DNA from: an uncultured Pelagibacteraceae bacterium
Lineage (GTDB): Bacteria > Pseudomonadota > Alphaproteobacteria > Pelagibacterales > Pelagibacteraceae
Assembly (NCBI GenBank): GCA_902539745.1
Contig: CACBKA010000001.1
Span: forward strand, 62,001 to 126,000
DNA: 64,000 bases
Direction: 5' to 3'
The position numbers and the translations under genes were made by a program. Under the pieces are notes generated by a model that did no database searches, was not told where the DNA came from, and saw only the letters and a list, made by a program, of their open reading frames with translations. Below, piece after piece: positions 10,366 through 20,023 of the stretch. Within the stretch, counting starts at the first letter, position 1. Each line of letters starts with the position of its first letter.

Positions 10366-11270
10366 TTTTTTTCTTCTTCTTTGGCTATAGATTTATAACT
10401 AACTCTTAGATATTTTAATATAGGCGAAGCAACAAATATTGATGAGTAAGTTCCAATAATTACACCTATAATCATTGCCAATGAGAAACCCTTTAAAATT
10501 TCTCCACCTAAGACGTAAATTGAGACTAAAGCTAATAAAGTTGTGACAGAAGTTATTATCGTTCGTGATAATGTCTCGTTGATAGATGTGTTGGAAACGT
10601 CATCTATAGTGCTAGAGGAATACTTTGATAAATTTTCTCTGATACGATCATAGATTACAACGGTATCATTCATAGAATAACCAACAATAGTCAGAACAGC
10701 TGCCACAATAGAAAGATTAACTTCTAATGATAAAATCGAAAAAATACCAATAGTGATTAACACATCGTGAAAAATTGCTACAATTGAACCTAAACTAAAT
10801 TGCCATTCAAATCTAATCCAAATATAAAATAACATAGCACCAAGTGCTAAAAATATAGCAATTAAACCTGAATTTAATAATTCTGCACTAACTTTGGGTC
10901 CTACGTTTTCTATACGTCTAAAATTTACATCTACACCTAACTTATTAACTACATTTTCCTTTATAGATTTGATATTTACTACTTTATTAAATTCTTTTTT
11001 TTCAAATTTTATAAGGTAGTCACCTTTTTTACCGAATTCTTTAACATTCAAATCTCCTAAATCCATGTTAGAAAAAGCAGATCGTATCTCATTTATTTTG
11101 ATATTATTTGACTCCACTCTTAACTCAATTAACGTTCCACCTTTAAAATCGATACCAAAATTTAAACCTTTAAAAATAATTAGGATTAAACTTGTTAGAA
11201 CAAAGAAAATAGAGATTAAATTTGCCATTTTAAATTTTTTTATAAAATTATAACTATATTCTTTTTTCAT
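10362..11270 (-). CDS. secF: Protein translocase subunit SecF
   Basis: SecF works with SecD in the inner membrane, using the proton gradient to pull exported proteins out of the Sec channel. An N-terminal membrane segment is followed by the signature GLNFGIDFKGGTLIELRV, a small periplasmic domain, then the five-helix RND core with SIVAAVLTIVGYSMNDTVVIYDRIREN. Length is 302. The secD stop and the secF ATG overlap as ATGA, so the pair is translationally coupled. Confidence 0.97.
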   Translation of the reverse strand: MKKEYSYNFIKKFKMANLISIFFVLTSLILIIFKGLNFGIDFKGGTLIELRVESNNIKINEIRSAFSNMDLGDLNVKEFGKKGDYLIKFEKKEFNKVVNIKSIKENVVNKLGVDVNFRRIENVGPKVSAELLNSGLIAIFLALGAMLFYIWIRFEWQFSLGSIVAIFHDVLITIGIFSILSLEVNLSIVAAVLTIVGYSMNDTVVIYDRIRENLSKYSSSTIDDVSNTSINETLSRTIITSVTTLLALVSIYVLGGEILKGFSLAMIIGVIIGTYSSIFVASPILKYLRVSYKSIAKEEEKN

Positions 11271-12820
11271 ATTAAAATTTTTTTCTCTCTATTTCTGAAA
11301 ACTATAATTGAGGTTAGGTGCCTTGAGATAAAATAAGCTGAAAACAATGTCGTAATTAACCCTATCGATAAAGTTACAGCAAAACCTTTAACTGGGCCAG
11401 ATCCAAAAATAAAAAGAATTATTGATGCAATGAGTGTTGTTATATTTGCATCCAAAATTGTTACTACTGACCTTTTAAAACCCAAATCAAAAGCCTGAAT
11501 ATTGTTCGAAATATTTTTTCTTAATTCCTCTTTTATTCTCTCAAATATTAAAACATTTGCATCAACCGCCATTCCAACAGTCAATATGATTCCAGCAATA
11601 CCTGGTAATGTTAAAGTGGCCTCAAGTAGTGTTAAAAAACCAATTAACATTAGTAAATTTGATATTAACGAGATATTAGCTATTAGACCAAACAGACGAT
11701 ATTTAATTATCATAAAAATTATTACTAAAAAAAAACCGATAATCAATGAGAATACACCAGCATCTATTGAGTCTTGTCCTAAATCAGGTCCAACAGTTCT
11801 TTCTTCTACTACAGATAAAGGTGCTGGAAGAGCACCAGAACGTAATAATAAAGAAAGATCTGTAGCACTTTGAAAACTAAAATTTCCGGAGATTGTTCCT
11901 TGTCCACCAGTAATTGCATCTCTTATAACAGGCGCACTTATAGCTTCATTATCTAGAATTATTGCCAATCTTTTACCAATATTTTTACTAGTTGCCTGCC
12001 CAAATCTTTGAGATCCCAATCTATTTAGTGTGAAAGCTACTATTGGTTCCTGATTTATATTATCATATTTTGGATTAGCATCTATTAAGTTATCCCCAGT
12101 TAAAATTATTCTTTTACTCACTGATATTTTTTCTTGGGTATCTTTGAGAATAAAAGTTTCAATTCCAAATTCAGTTTTGTCATCAGTTACCATTCTAAAA
12201 GACAATTGTGCAGTCTTTCCAAGTAACTCTTTAATCCTTTCAGGATCTTTTATACCTGGTAGCTCAACTAAAATTCTGTTGCTACCCCTTTTTATTATAG
12301 ATGGTTCTTTTGTACCCGTTTCATCAATTCTTTTACGAACTATTTCAATTGATTGATCAACCGCTGAAGTGTTGAGTTTTATTATTCCATTTTTTGATAA
12401 AAATATTTTTACCAAATTTTTTTCAAAAATGTAGTCTAATTCAAAAGATCTATATTGATTTAAATATATATTAATATCATTATTTTTATCTTTAAAAAAC
12501 TTTTCAAATTTTTCTTTATCGTTTTCATTTATTTCAAATAAAATTGTATTTTCTTTAATTTTAAAGTTTTTATAATTTATATTTTTTTCAATTAATTTTT
12601 TTTTTAATGGTATTACTTTTGATTGAATTTGTCTTTTTTGTAATGGAGTACTATCAACCTCTAAGAGTAGATATGATCCGCCCTGTAAATCTAAACCTAG
12701 ATTAATTTTTTTTTTTAAAAAGAAATTATTAGAATCGGAAATATTAGAAAAACAAAAGAAACTTACTGCTAAAAAAGAAAGGTAAATTAATAAAATTTTT
12801 ATCTTTGAAAAATTTAACAC
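11267..12820 (-). CDS. secD: Protein translocase subunit SecD
   Basis: A 517-residue partner of SecF. GLDLQGGSYLLLEVD follows the first membrane helix. The periplasmic P1 region includes EIVRKRIDETGTKEPSIIKRGSNRILVELPGI, and the C-terminal membrane core includes GMAVDANVLIFERIKEEL, with the conserved Asp implicated in proton movement. It sits between yajC (7-base gap) and secF, the standard yajC-secD-secF order. Confidence 0.97.
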   Translation of the reverse strand: MLNFSKIKILLIYLSFLAVSFFCFSNISDSNNFFLKKKINLGLDLQGGSYLLLEVDSTPLQKRQIQSKVIPLKKKLIEKNINYKNFKIKENTILFEINENDKEKFEKFFKDKNNDINIYLNQYRSFELDYIFEKNLVKIFLSKNGIIKLNTSAVDQSIEIVRKRIDETGTKEPSIIKRGSNRILVELPGIKDPERIKELLGKTAQLSFRMVTDDKTEFGIETFILKDTQEKISVSKRIILTGDNLIDANPKYDNINQEPIVAFTLNRLGSQRFGQATSKNIGKRLAIILDNEAISAPVIRDAITGGQGTISGNFSFQSATDLSLLLRSGALPAPLSVVEERTVGPDLGQDSIDAGVFSLIIGFFLVIIFMIIKYRLFGLIANISLISNLLMLIGFLTLLEATLTLPGIAGIILTVGMAVDANVLIFERIKEELRKNISNNIQAFDLGFKRSVVTILDANITTLIASIILFIFGSGPVKGFAVTLSIGLITTLFSAYFISRHLTSIIVFRNREKKILI

Positions 12821-12827
12821 AAAAAGA

Positions 12828-13109
12828 TTATTTCTTAGTCTCTTCTTTTTTTAAATGACCTTGTATTGTATTTTTGATAACTTGAACTTTTACACCATCA
12901 GAAATGTTTAATTCTATACGATCATCTTCGAATACTCTATCAACAGTTCCTATTATTCCACCTGAAGTAATCACTTCGTCACCTCTTTTAAGATTTTGAG
13001 TCATTGTTTTATGTTCACGAACCTTTTTCTGCTGGGGTCTTATTAAAAAGAAATAGAAAATAACAAAAATAAGTATAAGTGGAATAAATTGTGCAAAATT
13101 AGAACTCAT
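12828..13109 (-). CDS. yajC: Sec translocon accessory protein YajC
   Basis: A 93-residue single-span membrane protein. It has a hydrophobic N-terminus (FIPLILIFVIFYFFLIRPQQKK), the RPQQKK signature at the membrane edge, and then the cytoplasmic MTQNLKRGDEVITSGGIIGTV. YajC associates with SecDF. The next gene upstream is serS, 59 bases away; surE, pcm and a lipoprotein gene that often lie between serS and yajC in alphaproteobacteria are not here. Confidence 0.95.
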   Translation of the reverse strand: MSSNFAQFIPLILIFVIFYFFLIRPQQKKVREHKTMTQNLKRGDEVITSGGIIGTVDRVFEDDRIELNISDGVKVQVIKNTIQGHLKKEETKK

Positions 13110-13168
13110 AATGTAAGAATAAATATATTAATAATTTTACTTAGACAACTAAATTTTATCATTTATTA

Positions 13169-14416
13169 CTAAATTTTATCTATATTATTCATGTAAGGTC
13201 TGAGCACATCTGGAATAACCACTCTTCCTTCTGAATTTTGATAATTTTCCATAATTGCAATAAGTGTTCTACCAATTGCAAGACCAGAACCATTTAGCGT
13301 TCCAGGAAAATCAGTTTGGTTTTTATTTTTGTACTTTGCTTTCATTCTTCTCGATTGAAATTGACCACAAGTAGAACAACTGGAAATTTCTCTATATGTA
13401 TTTTCTGATGGTATCCAAACTTCTAGATCGATTGTTTTTTGTGCGCTGAAACCCATATCACCTGAGCAAAGCATTACTGATCTATAAGGTAGCTTTAATT
13501 CCTTAAGTATATGCTCAGCACAAGATATCATCCTGCTTAACTCTTTTTCACACATGTCAGGTTCAACAATACTAACAAGTTCAACTTTATAAAATTGATG
13601 TTGTCTCAACATTCCTTTGGTATCTTTACCATAACTTCCAGCTTCTTTTCTAAAACATGCAGTAGATGCCACAAGTCTTAAGGGAAGCTCTTCTTTTTTT
13701 AACTGCTTTTCTCTTATCATGTTTGTTAAAATTACTTCTGCGGTAGGAATTAGAAATTTTCTATTTGTTTCATCATTAAATTTAATTTCGAATTGATCAT
13801 TTTCAAATTTTGGAAGTTGACCAGTCCCAAACATAGCGTTTTCTGAAGCTATCAATGGGGGTGATATTTCCATATATCCAAATTTTTTTGTATGAGTATC
13901 AAGCATAAAATCTGAGATAGCTCTTTCAAGTTTAGCTAGATTACCCTTTAAAAAAACAAACCTTGACCCAGATGTTTTAGCAGCAATATCAAAATCCATT
14001 AAATTTAAATTTTTTCCAATTTCAAAATGAGATTTGGGCTTAAATTTAAAATTCGAAATATTGCCATATTTATTAATCTCTTTATTAGACTTTTCGTCTT
14101 CTCCGATTGGCACATCATCTAAAGCTAAGTTTGGAATAAAATATAATATTTTATTTATATTTTTTTTTAATTTTTCTAATTCACTTTCTAGTATCTTTAT
14201 TTCTTTTGAGATTTCTTTTGACTTTTTAAACTGATCCTCATTTTTGTTTTTAGAAATAATTTTTTTTTCTTGTTCAAGTTTTTCTTTTTTTTGGGTAATT
14301 TCTCTATTTTTTTTATCTAAAGTTAGTAAATCATCAATATTTAACTTTGTATTTCTTTCTTCTATCTTTTTTTTAAAAAAATCAGGATTTTCTCTTATTG
14401 CTTTAATACTATGCAT
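13169..14416 (-). CDS. serS: Seryl-tRNA synthetase
   Basis: A class II synthetase charging tRNA-Ser. The N-terminal arm is a lysine/glutamate-rich coiled coil (about residues 28-105) that grips the long variable arm of tRNA-Ser. The catalytic core shows motif 2 TACFRKEAGSYGKDTKGMLRQHQFYKVELV and motif 3 NGSGLAIGRTLIAIMEN. Length is 415. It overlaps the end of tatC by 8 bases. A tRNA-Ser(GCU) gene lies elsewhere in this window at 27265. Confidence 0.97.
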   Translation of the reverse strand: MHSIKAIRENPDFFKKKIEERNTKLNIDDLLTLDKKNREITQKKEKLEQEKKIISKNKNEDQFKKSKEISKEIKILESELEKLKKNINKILYFIPNLALDDVPIGEDEKSNKEINKYGNISNFKFKPKSHFEIGKNLNLMDFDIAAKTSGSRFVFLKGNLAKLERAISDFMLDTHTKKFGYMEISPPLIASENAMFGTGQLPKFENDQFEIKFNDETNRKFLIPTAEVILTNMIREKQLKKEELPLRLVASTACFRKEAGSYGKDTKGMLRQHQFYKVELVSIVEPDMCEKELSRMISCAEHILKELKLPYRSVMLCSGDMGFSAQKTIDLEVWIPSENTYREISSCSTCGQFQSRRMKAKYKNKNQTDFPGTLNGSGLAIGRTLIAIMENYQNSEGRVVIPDVLRPYMNNIDKI

Positions 14417-15167
14417 TATTTTTCTTTTCCGTTAATTTTACAGATAATATAGATAATTCATACAGTATCAATAACGGTATTGCTAATCCAATTTGTGTTA
14501 TTGGATCAGGCGGAGTAAGAACAGCTGCAGCAGCAAAAATAATTACAATAAAATATCTTCGCCTTTCTTTAAGATATTTTGAGTCGATTACACCTACTCT
14601 AGCTAACAAATTAAGTAATACTGGAAGTTGAAAGCTTAAACCGAATGCAAAAATCAATCTCATAATTAATGACAAATATTCATTAACTTTTGCCTCTAAT
14701 TGAATAGGCAGGTTGTTGATTTGTCCGCTTGTTTCAAACGTTAAAAAAAATTTTATAGCTAGTGGCATAACTAAATAATAAACAAGCATTCCTCCTAACA
14801 AAAATAATATAGGAGTAGCAATAAGGTAAGGTAACAAAGCTTTTTTTTCATTTTTGTAAAGTCCAGGTGCAATAAATTTCCACATTTGGGTTAAAAAAAT
14901 TGGACTTCCTAAAAAAAGAGCAAGAAAAAAAGCAAGTTTTAAATAGGTGATAAATGTTTCGTGAAGAGCTGTAAAAATTAATCTTCTCTCTATACCATCG
15001 TTTCTAACTGCTTTTGCGTATGGTTCTAATAAAAAGCTATAAATATATTCAGCAAAAATATATCCGAAAATAAATATTACAAAAATAAAAATTAAGGATT
15101 TAATTAATCTCGATCTAAGTTCGGTTAAATGTCCAGTGATAGTGTTTTGATCATCTATTTTATTCAT
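14409..15167 (-). CDS. tatC: Twin-arginine translocase subunit TatC
   Basis: A six-helix receptor for twin-arginine signal peptides. Visible family features are HLTELRSRLIKS at the N-terminus, LTQMWKFIAPGLYKNEK, FGLSFQLPVLLNLLARVGV and LTPPDPITQIGLAIPL. The ORF track starts at 15221, but the first 18 residues (MKKIQLKKNIQKMPMIKK) lie inside tatB. The ATG at 15167, which overlaps the tatB stop as ATGAATAA, gives the usual short N-terminus, so I chose it. The product is about 252 residues. Confidence 0.94.
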   Translation of the reverse strand: MNKIDDQNTITGHLTELRSRLIKSLIFIFVIFIFGYIFAEYIYSFLLEPYAKAVRNDGIERRLIFTALHETFITYLKLAFFLALFLGSPIFLTQMWKFIAPGLYKNEKKALLPYLIATPILFLLGGMLVYYLVMPLAIKFFLTFETSGQINNLPIQLEAKVNEYLSLIMRLIFAFGLSFQLPVLLNLLARVGVIDSKYLKERRRYFIVIIFAAAAVLTPPDPITQIGLAIPLLILYELSILSVKLTEKKNNA

Positions 15168-15384
15168 CTTTTTTATCATTGGCATTTTTTGAATATTTTT
15201 CTTCAACTGAATTTTCTTCATCTACAGTTTGATTAAGTTTATTTTGAATATCTGAAAAATATTTTTTCGTTGAACCTATCCAACTACCTAATTTTCTTAA
15301 CACTACTGGAAAATCTTTTGGGCCAATAATTAATATAGCTACTAAAACAACTATTAGTAATTCGAACCATCCAATTTGTGGCAT
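15160..15384 (-). CDS. tatB: Twin-arginine translocase subunit TatB
   Basis: A 74-residue protein with one short N-terminal membrane helix followed by an amphipathic helix: MPQIGWFELLIVVLVAILIIGPKDFPVVLRKLG. The GPKDFP hinge is characteristic of TatB (TatA has FGxGK/R). The charged tail is short compared with the 130-170 residues usual in Proteobacteria. It lies between tatA (6-base gap) and tatC (8-base overlap). Confidence 0.93.
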   Translation of the reverse strand: MPQIGWFELLIVVLVAILIIGPKDFPVVLRKLGSWIGSTKKYFSDIQNKLNQTVDEENSVEEKYSKNANDKKDE

Positions 15385-15390
15385 TAATAA

Positions 15391-15588
15391 TTATTTGTTT
15401 TGCGAATTAGAATCTTCGTCTTTTTTGTCCTCAAGATTTGCCTGATTATTTTCGTCAGAGGACATTCCTTTTTTGAAACTCTTAATCCCTTTAGCTACAT
15501 CACCCATCAAACTTGAAATTTTACCTCTTCCAAAAAGTAAAACTACAAGAACTACTACTATAGCTATTTGCCAAAAACTTATACCCAT
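15391..15588 (-). CDS. tatA: Twin-arginine translocase pore subunit TatA
   Basis: A 65-residue protein: short N-terminal helix ([20 protein letters not shown]), [24 protein letters not shown] amphipathic helix, then an acidic tail. The FGRGK hinge and FKKGM are the TatA signature. It is first in a compact tatA-tatB-tatC set, which follows scpB by 40 bases. tatABC downstream of scpAB is a typical alphaproteobacterial order. Confidence 0.95.
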   Translation of the reverse strand: MGISFWQIAIVVVLVVLLFGRGKISSLMGDVAKGIKSFKKGMSSDENNQANLEDKKDEDSNSQNK

Positions 15589-15628
15589 AAGTTTATTCTA
15601 CACAATAAAAACAGTTAAATAAATATAT

Positions 15629-16315
15629 TTATTCCTCAATATTTGTAGTTTGTTTGAGCGCATCATCAACATCAGAATAAATATTATCCTTTTTGTCCTG
15701 TGATTGTTCTTTAAAAAATTTGCCAGTTCCAAATATCGAAGAATCTACTGATCCTGCATCAATTAATCCGGCAGAGGAGAGTTCATCTATAGTAGGTAAA
15801 TCTGATAGTTTTTTTATATTAAAATGATTTAAGAAGTTTTCAGTTGTAGCATACTGAATCGGTTTTCCAGGTACATTTTTACGACCAGCTGGTTTAACCC
15901 AATCTAACTCTAATAAAATTTCAAGTGTATTTGAAGCAAACGCAACACCACGTATCTCCTCAATTTCAGATCTGGTTACAGGTTGGTGATAAACAATTAT
16001 AGAAAGTGTTTCTATTGTAGCTTTTGACAATTTTCTTTGGCTAGATTTCTGCAAAGACATTAATTTCGAAACATCTAAAGCGGTTCTAAATATCCATTTA
16101 TTTGATATACAAACAAGATTTATACCTCTTCCAGTATATTCTTTTTGTAAATTTTCTAATATTTTTTTAATATTGGTTCTAGTACCTACTCTTTCCTCGA
16201 TAGTTTCTATATCAAGAGGCTCCTCAGCTGCAAAAATAATCGCTTCAATTTCCTTTTCAAGTTTAGATTTTTTATTTGGAAAATTAATTATATTATTTTT
16301 ATTATTTTTTTCCAT
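15629..16315 (-). CDS. scpB: Segregation and condensation protein B
   Basis: ScpB is the winged-helix kleisin-associated partner of ScpA and Smc in chromosome compaction. The pattern LEKEIEAIIFAAEEPLDIETIEERVG, then ATIETLSIIVYHQPVTRSEIEEIRGV and LLELDWVKPAGRKNVPGKPIQYATTENFLNHFNI, is diagnostic. Length is 228. An additional Ser/Asp-rich tail follows residue 175. It is 3 bases downstream of scpA. Confidence 0.95.
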   Translation of the reverse strand: MEKNNKNNIINFPNKKSKLEKEIEAIIFAAEEPLDIETIEERVGTRTNIKKILENLQKEYTGRGINLVCISNKWIFRTALDVSKLMSLQKSSQRKLSKATIETLSIIVYHQPVTRSEIEEIRGVAFASNTLEILLELDWVKPAGRKNVPGKPIQYATTENFLNHFNIKKLSDLPTIDELSSAGLIDAGSVDSSIFGTGKFFKEQSQDKKDNIYSDVDDALKQTTNIEE

Positions 16316-16318
16316 TTT

Positions 16319-17086
16319 TTACTTTCTTTTTAATCTCAATGGAGTATGTGCTGACTTTTTAATTAGCACATCTCCAAATAAATTTTCTTGCATTATATTT
16401 ATAATTCCGTCTTTTGTTAATTCAAGGCAAGCAGTAAAAATGGAAGCTAAACCACTTTTTTTAGATTTAAGTGTTTTATTAAAGGACTCGGGTATTAACT
16501 CATGTATTTTTTTCCAATCATCGATTAATTGCATATTATCCTTAATTTGTTTAATTCCTTCTTGAGTCGTCATTACGGGTAATTTAGGGATATCTATTTT
16601 TTGAAATATTGATTGTGTTTTCACTAAAGAATATGCTCTAAGAAGTTCGTATAAAGTAACTTTATAAACTGGATTTTTAATTGATCTAATACCACCTTTT
16701 GTACCTCTATAAAAAATATCTCTGCCAATTCTTTTTCTTTTCAATAATTCATCAGATAATAGTCTTATCAATTCAAGTTTTTTTAATTGCAACTTTAATT
16801 TATTTGCAACCTCGGATGCTTTAAAATCATCCTCTTGATCTTCCGGTAATAACAATCTTGATTTCAAATAAGTTAACCAAGTTGCCATTAAAAGATATTC
16901 AAAAGCTAAATCTAAATTTTTATCTTTAAAATTCTTTATAAAGTCCACAAATTGATCTGCTAGTATTGTTATTGATATTTTTGTTAAATCAACCTTTTGT
17001 GATTTTGCTAAATCAAGTAAAGTTTCTAAAGGCCCTGAATAATTTGGTATATCGATAGATATAGAATTATTAGTTTTTGATTCCAT
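16319..17086 (-). CDS. scpA: Segregation and condensation protein A
   Basis: This is the kleisin subunit of the Smc-ScpA-ScpB condensin. The N-terminal DIPNYSGPLETLLDLAKSQKVDLTKISI and YLLMATWLTYLKSRLLLPED are family signatures. The C-terminal winged helix ends the 255-residue protein (SIFTACLELTKDGIINIMQENLFGDVLIK). It lies 9 bases downstream of nagZ and immediately upstream of scpB. Confidence 0.95.
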   Translation of the reverse strand: MESKTNNSISIDIPNYSGPLETLLDLAKSQKVDLTKISITILADQFVDFIKNFKDKNLDLAFEYLLMATWLTYLKSRLLLPEDQEDDFKASEVANKLKLQLKKLELIRLLSDELLKRKRIGRDIFYRGTKGGIRSIKNPVYKVTLYELLRAYSLVKTQSIFQKIDIPKLPVMTTQEGIKQIKDNMQLIDDWKKIHELIPESFNKTLKSKKSGLASIFTACLELTKDGIINIMQENLFGDVLIKKSAHTPLRLKRK

Positions 17087-17095
17087 TTATAAATA

Positions 17096-18043
17096 TTATC
17101 TTAAAAAATTGTAGAATTGATAAGTTTTTTTTCGTGTAAACTCATCAATAGTTCTTAAATTCTTAAGCAAATTGGATGACTCTTTAATATTTCCTCCACA
17201 ATATAGGACTAAATTGCAACCTGCATTAAGTGCTTTGTCAGCATTTATAGATAAATTTTTGCTTAAAGCTTTCATTGAAATATCGTCTGATATTAAAATT
17301 CCCTTAAAATTTAATTTTTTTCTAATAATTTGATTAATAATATTGTTGGAAAAGGTAGCTAAGTTTTTAGAATCAATATTTTTATATAAAATATGTGCAG
17401 TCATCATAAAATTTGAAGATAGGTTTTTAAACAATGAAAAGTCTTCTTTATATAATTTTGACTTTTTTTTGTAAACTATTGGAAGATTTAAATGACTATC
17501 GCTATTAGAGCAGCCATGTCCTGGGGCATGTTTGCTTACAGAAGCTATTTTTTTCTTTTTTAAAAAGGATATACAAAATTTACCTAAAGTCTTAATAGTT
17601 TTAGTTTGATAAGAATACGCGCGACTTTTGATCACTTGATGAGTAGAATTTTGTAATAAATCCATAACTGGAATAGTATTAATGTTAATGCCAAGATCAT
17701 TTAAAATATTACAAATAGTTTCTAAATAATATTTATAAATTAACTTTCCATTTTTATTATTTTTTTCGTATAAAAGACCAAAAAAATACTGAGAAAATTC
17801 TTTTGTGCTAAAGAGCCCAGATAATCGAGAAACTTTTCCACCCTCCTCATCAATTAATATTGGATAAAAAGGGTCTTTCATGCAACTACGTATCTTTTGT
17901 GTCAAGTTTTTAGTTTGTTTAAAAGTGATTATGTTTCTTTTAAATAAAATTATTCCCCATGGTTTCTCTTTTTTTAGAAGTTTAATCTCAGATGCGGTTA
18001 GTTTAGAACCCTGTATGCTTATGATTGCTGCTTTTCTATTCAT
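17096..18043 (-). CDS. nagZ: Beta-N-acetylhexosaminidase (GH3, peptidoglycan recycling)
   Basis: NagZ removes N-acetylglucosamine from muropeptides during cell-wall recycling. GH3 features are PWGIILFKRNI near the N-terminus, substrate-binding LIDEEGGKVSRL, the flexible loop KHAPGHGCSNSDSHLNLP carrying the His/Asp acid-base dyad, and nucleophile Asp in LISDDISMKAL. At 315 residues it is slightly shorter than the usual 330-340. It overlaps the upstream small membrane protein gene by 8 bases. Confidence 0.92.
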   Translation of the reverse strand: MNRKAAIISIQGSKLTASEIKLLKKEKPWGIILFKRNIITFKQTKNLTQKIRSCMKDPFYPILIDEEGGKVSRLSGLFSTKEFSQYFFGLLYEKNNKNGKLIYKYYLETICNILNDLGININTIPVMDLLQNSTHQVIKSRAYSYQTKTIKTLGKFCISFLKKKKIASVSKHAPGHGCSNSDSHLNLPIVYKKKSKLYKEDFSLFKNLSSNFMMTAHILYKNIDSKNLATFSNNIINQIIRKKLNFKGILISDDISMKALSKNLSINADKALNAGCNLVLYCGGNIKESSNLLKNLRTIDEFTRKKTYQFYNFLR

Positions 18044-18299
18044 CTTTTAGCAAATTCCAGAAGTACCTTTTTTTAATTTTGTTTTCTTCAGAGTTTTTAA
18101 TATTATATTTAATTACATTATCTGTATCACTCTTTAGTAAAGACAAACCAGATATAACACTATTAAATTTCTTTGAATATACAGCTCTATTTTGATTTAT
18201 TTTTATTTGAATTTCATTAGAAAAATAAGTCACAATTGCATAACTGATAAATAAAATAATAAATATTAAATGTGTTGTAGTTTTAATCTTTTTAAACAT
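18036..18299 (-). CDS. Small membrane-anchored protein of unknown function
   Basis: An 87-residue protein with one N-terminal transmembrane helix (TTHLIFIILFISYAIVTYFS) followed by a lysine/asparagine-rich tail of about 60 residues. I recognise no domain. It sits between argS and nagZ, where alphaproteobacteria usually encode a much longer membrane-anchored SPOR-domain protein. The helix-plus-periplasmic-tail layout would suit a reduced remnant of that protein, but no SPOR fold can be seen. It overlaps argS by one base and nagZ by eight, supporting that it is a real, co-translated gene. Confidence 0.7.
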   Translation of the reverse strand: MFKKIKTTTHLIFIILFISYAIVTYFSNEIQIKINQNRAVYSKKFNSVISGLSLLKSDTDNVIKYNIKNSEENKIKKRYFWNLLKDE

Positions 18300-20023
18300 T
18301 ACATTTTTTTTGGCAATGAAACTCCTAAAATAAACATTCCATTTTCTAAAATGATATAAATAAGTTGAAAAAGTTTTAAAGTGAATAGATTGTTTATTTT
18401 TCCATTATTTATAAATTTTAAATTTTTATCTTCATTTCCTTTGCTCCAGTATGAATGAAAAATTGTTGAGAGTTGATAGAGGTAAAATGTGATTCTATGT
18501 GGTTCTAATTTCTCGGAAGAAATATCAACAATTTTTGGCCACTCAATAATTTTTCTTAATAATTTTTCTTCAAATGTATTTAATTTAAATTCATTAAAAT
18601 TATGATTTATTTTTTTATTTGGATTTATATTTAACGTATTAAAAATAGAATTAATTCTTGCGTAACAATACTGAACATAAAAAACAGGATTATCTTTATT
18701 TTTTTCTAAAATTTTATTAAAATCAAATTCTATTTCTACATCGTTACTCCTATACAACATCATAAATCTAATAGCGTCTTTATTAACTTCAGATAGTAGC
18801 TTGCTTAATGGAAAAAAATCACCTGATCTTTTTGACATTTTAAAAGGTTTCCCATTTTTGATAAATTTAACTAGCTGACAAACTTTGCAGGTCAAACTGA
18901 TTTTATTGTTTGAAATAGCTGTTACTGCTGCTGAAATTCTTTTTATATAACCAATATGATCTGCTCCCAAAACATTTATTAATTTATCATATTTTTTAGA
19001 AACCTTTGTAAAGTGATATCCAATATCGTTTGCAAAATAAGTCCACGATCCGTCATTTTTTTGGAGAGCTCTATCAGAGTCATCACCAAAGTTCGATGAT
19101 TTAAATATTAATCTTTTAGTCTTTTTCCAATTTTTTGTTTCCTCCCCTTTGGGTGGACTTAAATATCCATCGGTAACATGATTATTTTTTTTTAATACAT
19201 TTATAATTTTATCTACATATTTTTTTTTGATCATGTTAGACTCGGAAGTGAATACGTCGTGTTTTATACCCAATAACTTTAAATCTGATTTAATTAATTT
19301 TAATGATTGATCAAGGGATTTATTTTTTATTGTGCCAAAACTATCTTCATATCTGTTTAAATTTATTTTTTTTGAGTTTTTAAATAACGTTTTTGCTAAA
19401 TCGATTATATAATTGCCGTGATAAAGATCTTTATCGTTGGGAAACTTTTCTTTAAACTTAATCTCTCTCATTCTTAAAAAAACTGATTTAGTAAAATTTT
19501 CTATCTGCTTACCATAGTCATTTATATAAAATTCTTTTGTTACTTTGGCTCCATTAAATTTTAGAAGATTGCTTATAACATCTCCAAATACAGCGCCTCT
19601 ACAATGACCAACGTGCATTGGACCCGTTGGATTTGCAGATACAAATTCGACATTATATTTTTTTTTAATTTTATTTGATCCATATTTACTTTTTGACTTT
19701 AGGATTGAATTAATTATTAAAACCCATGCTTTTTTATTAAATTTAAAATTTAAGAAACCGGGTCCAGCAATATCAATTTTTGCAAAATCATTAATATTAT
19801 TAATTAAAATAGTTCTTAATTTTTCAGCTAAATTCCTTGGATTTTCATTATTTATTTTACTCAAAACCATAGCGACGTTTGAAGATAAATCATAATCAAA
19901 TTGTTCAGGTGGACTTTCAACAATGATATTATCAATATTTGAAATATTCTTTATATTTAAAGAATTTTTATTTTTGAGTATAATATGCTTAATATCTATG
20001 GCGTATTTTTTAAATAGATTCAT
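18299..20023 (-). CDS. argS: Arginyl-tRNA synthetase
   Basis: A class I synthetase. The HIGH motif appears as NPTGPMHVGHCRGAVFGD and the KMSKS motif as FKMSKRSGDFFPL. An ArgRS-specific N-terminal domain and a C-terminal anticodon-binding domain (VLEN-type start YARINSIFNTL, then EWPKIVDISSEKLEPHRITFYLYQLS) are present. Length is 574. The pdxJ stop and this ATG share one base (TAATG). Confidence 0.96.
   Translation of the reverse strand: MNLFKKYAIDIKHIILKNKNSLNIKNISNIDNIIVESPPEQFDYDLSSNVAMVLSKINNENPRNLAEKLRTILINNINDFAKIDIAGPGFLNFKFNKKAWVLIINSILKSKSKYGSNKIKKKYNVEFVSANPTGPMHVGHCRGAVFGDVISNLLKFNGAKVTKEFYINDYGKQIENFTKSVFLRMREIKFKEKFPNDKDLYHGNYIIDLAKTLFKNSKKINLNRYEDSFGTIKNKSLDQSLKLIKSDLKLLGIKHDVFTSESNMIKKKYVDKIINVLKKNNHVTDGYLSPPKGEETKNWKKTKRLIFKSSNFGDDSDRALQKNDGSWTYFANDIGYHFTKVSKKYDKLINVLGADHIGYIKRISAAVTAISNNKISLTCKVCQLVKFIKNGKPFKMSKRSGDFFPLSKLLSEVNKDAIRFMMLYRSNDVEIEFDFNKILEKNKDNPVFYVQYCYARINSIFNTLNINPNKKINHNFNEFKLNTFEEKLLRKIIEWPKIVDISSEKLEPHRITFYLYQLSTIFHSYWSKGNEDKNLKFINNGKINNLFTLKLFQLIYIILENGMFILGVSLPKKM

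Noticed and set aside
15168-15221. Upstream tatC start giving MKKIQLKKNIQKMPMIKK
   Set aside because: Those codons lie inside tatB and add a non-homologous basic leader; the ATG at 15167 gives the normal TatC N-terminus.
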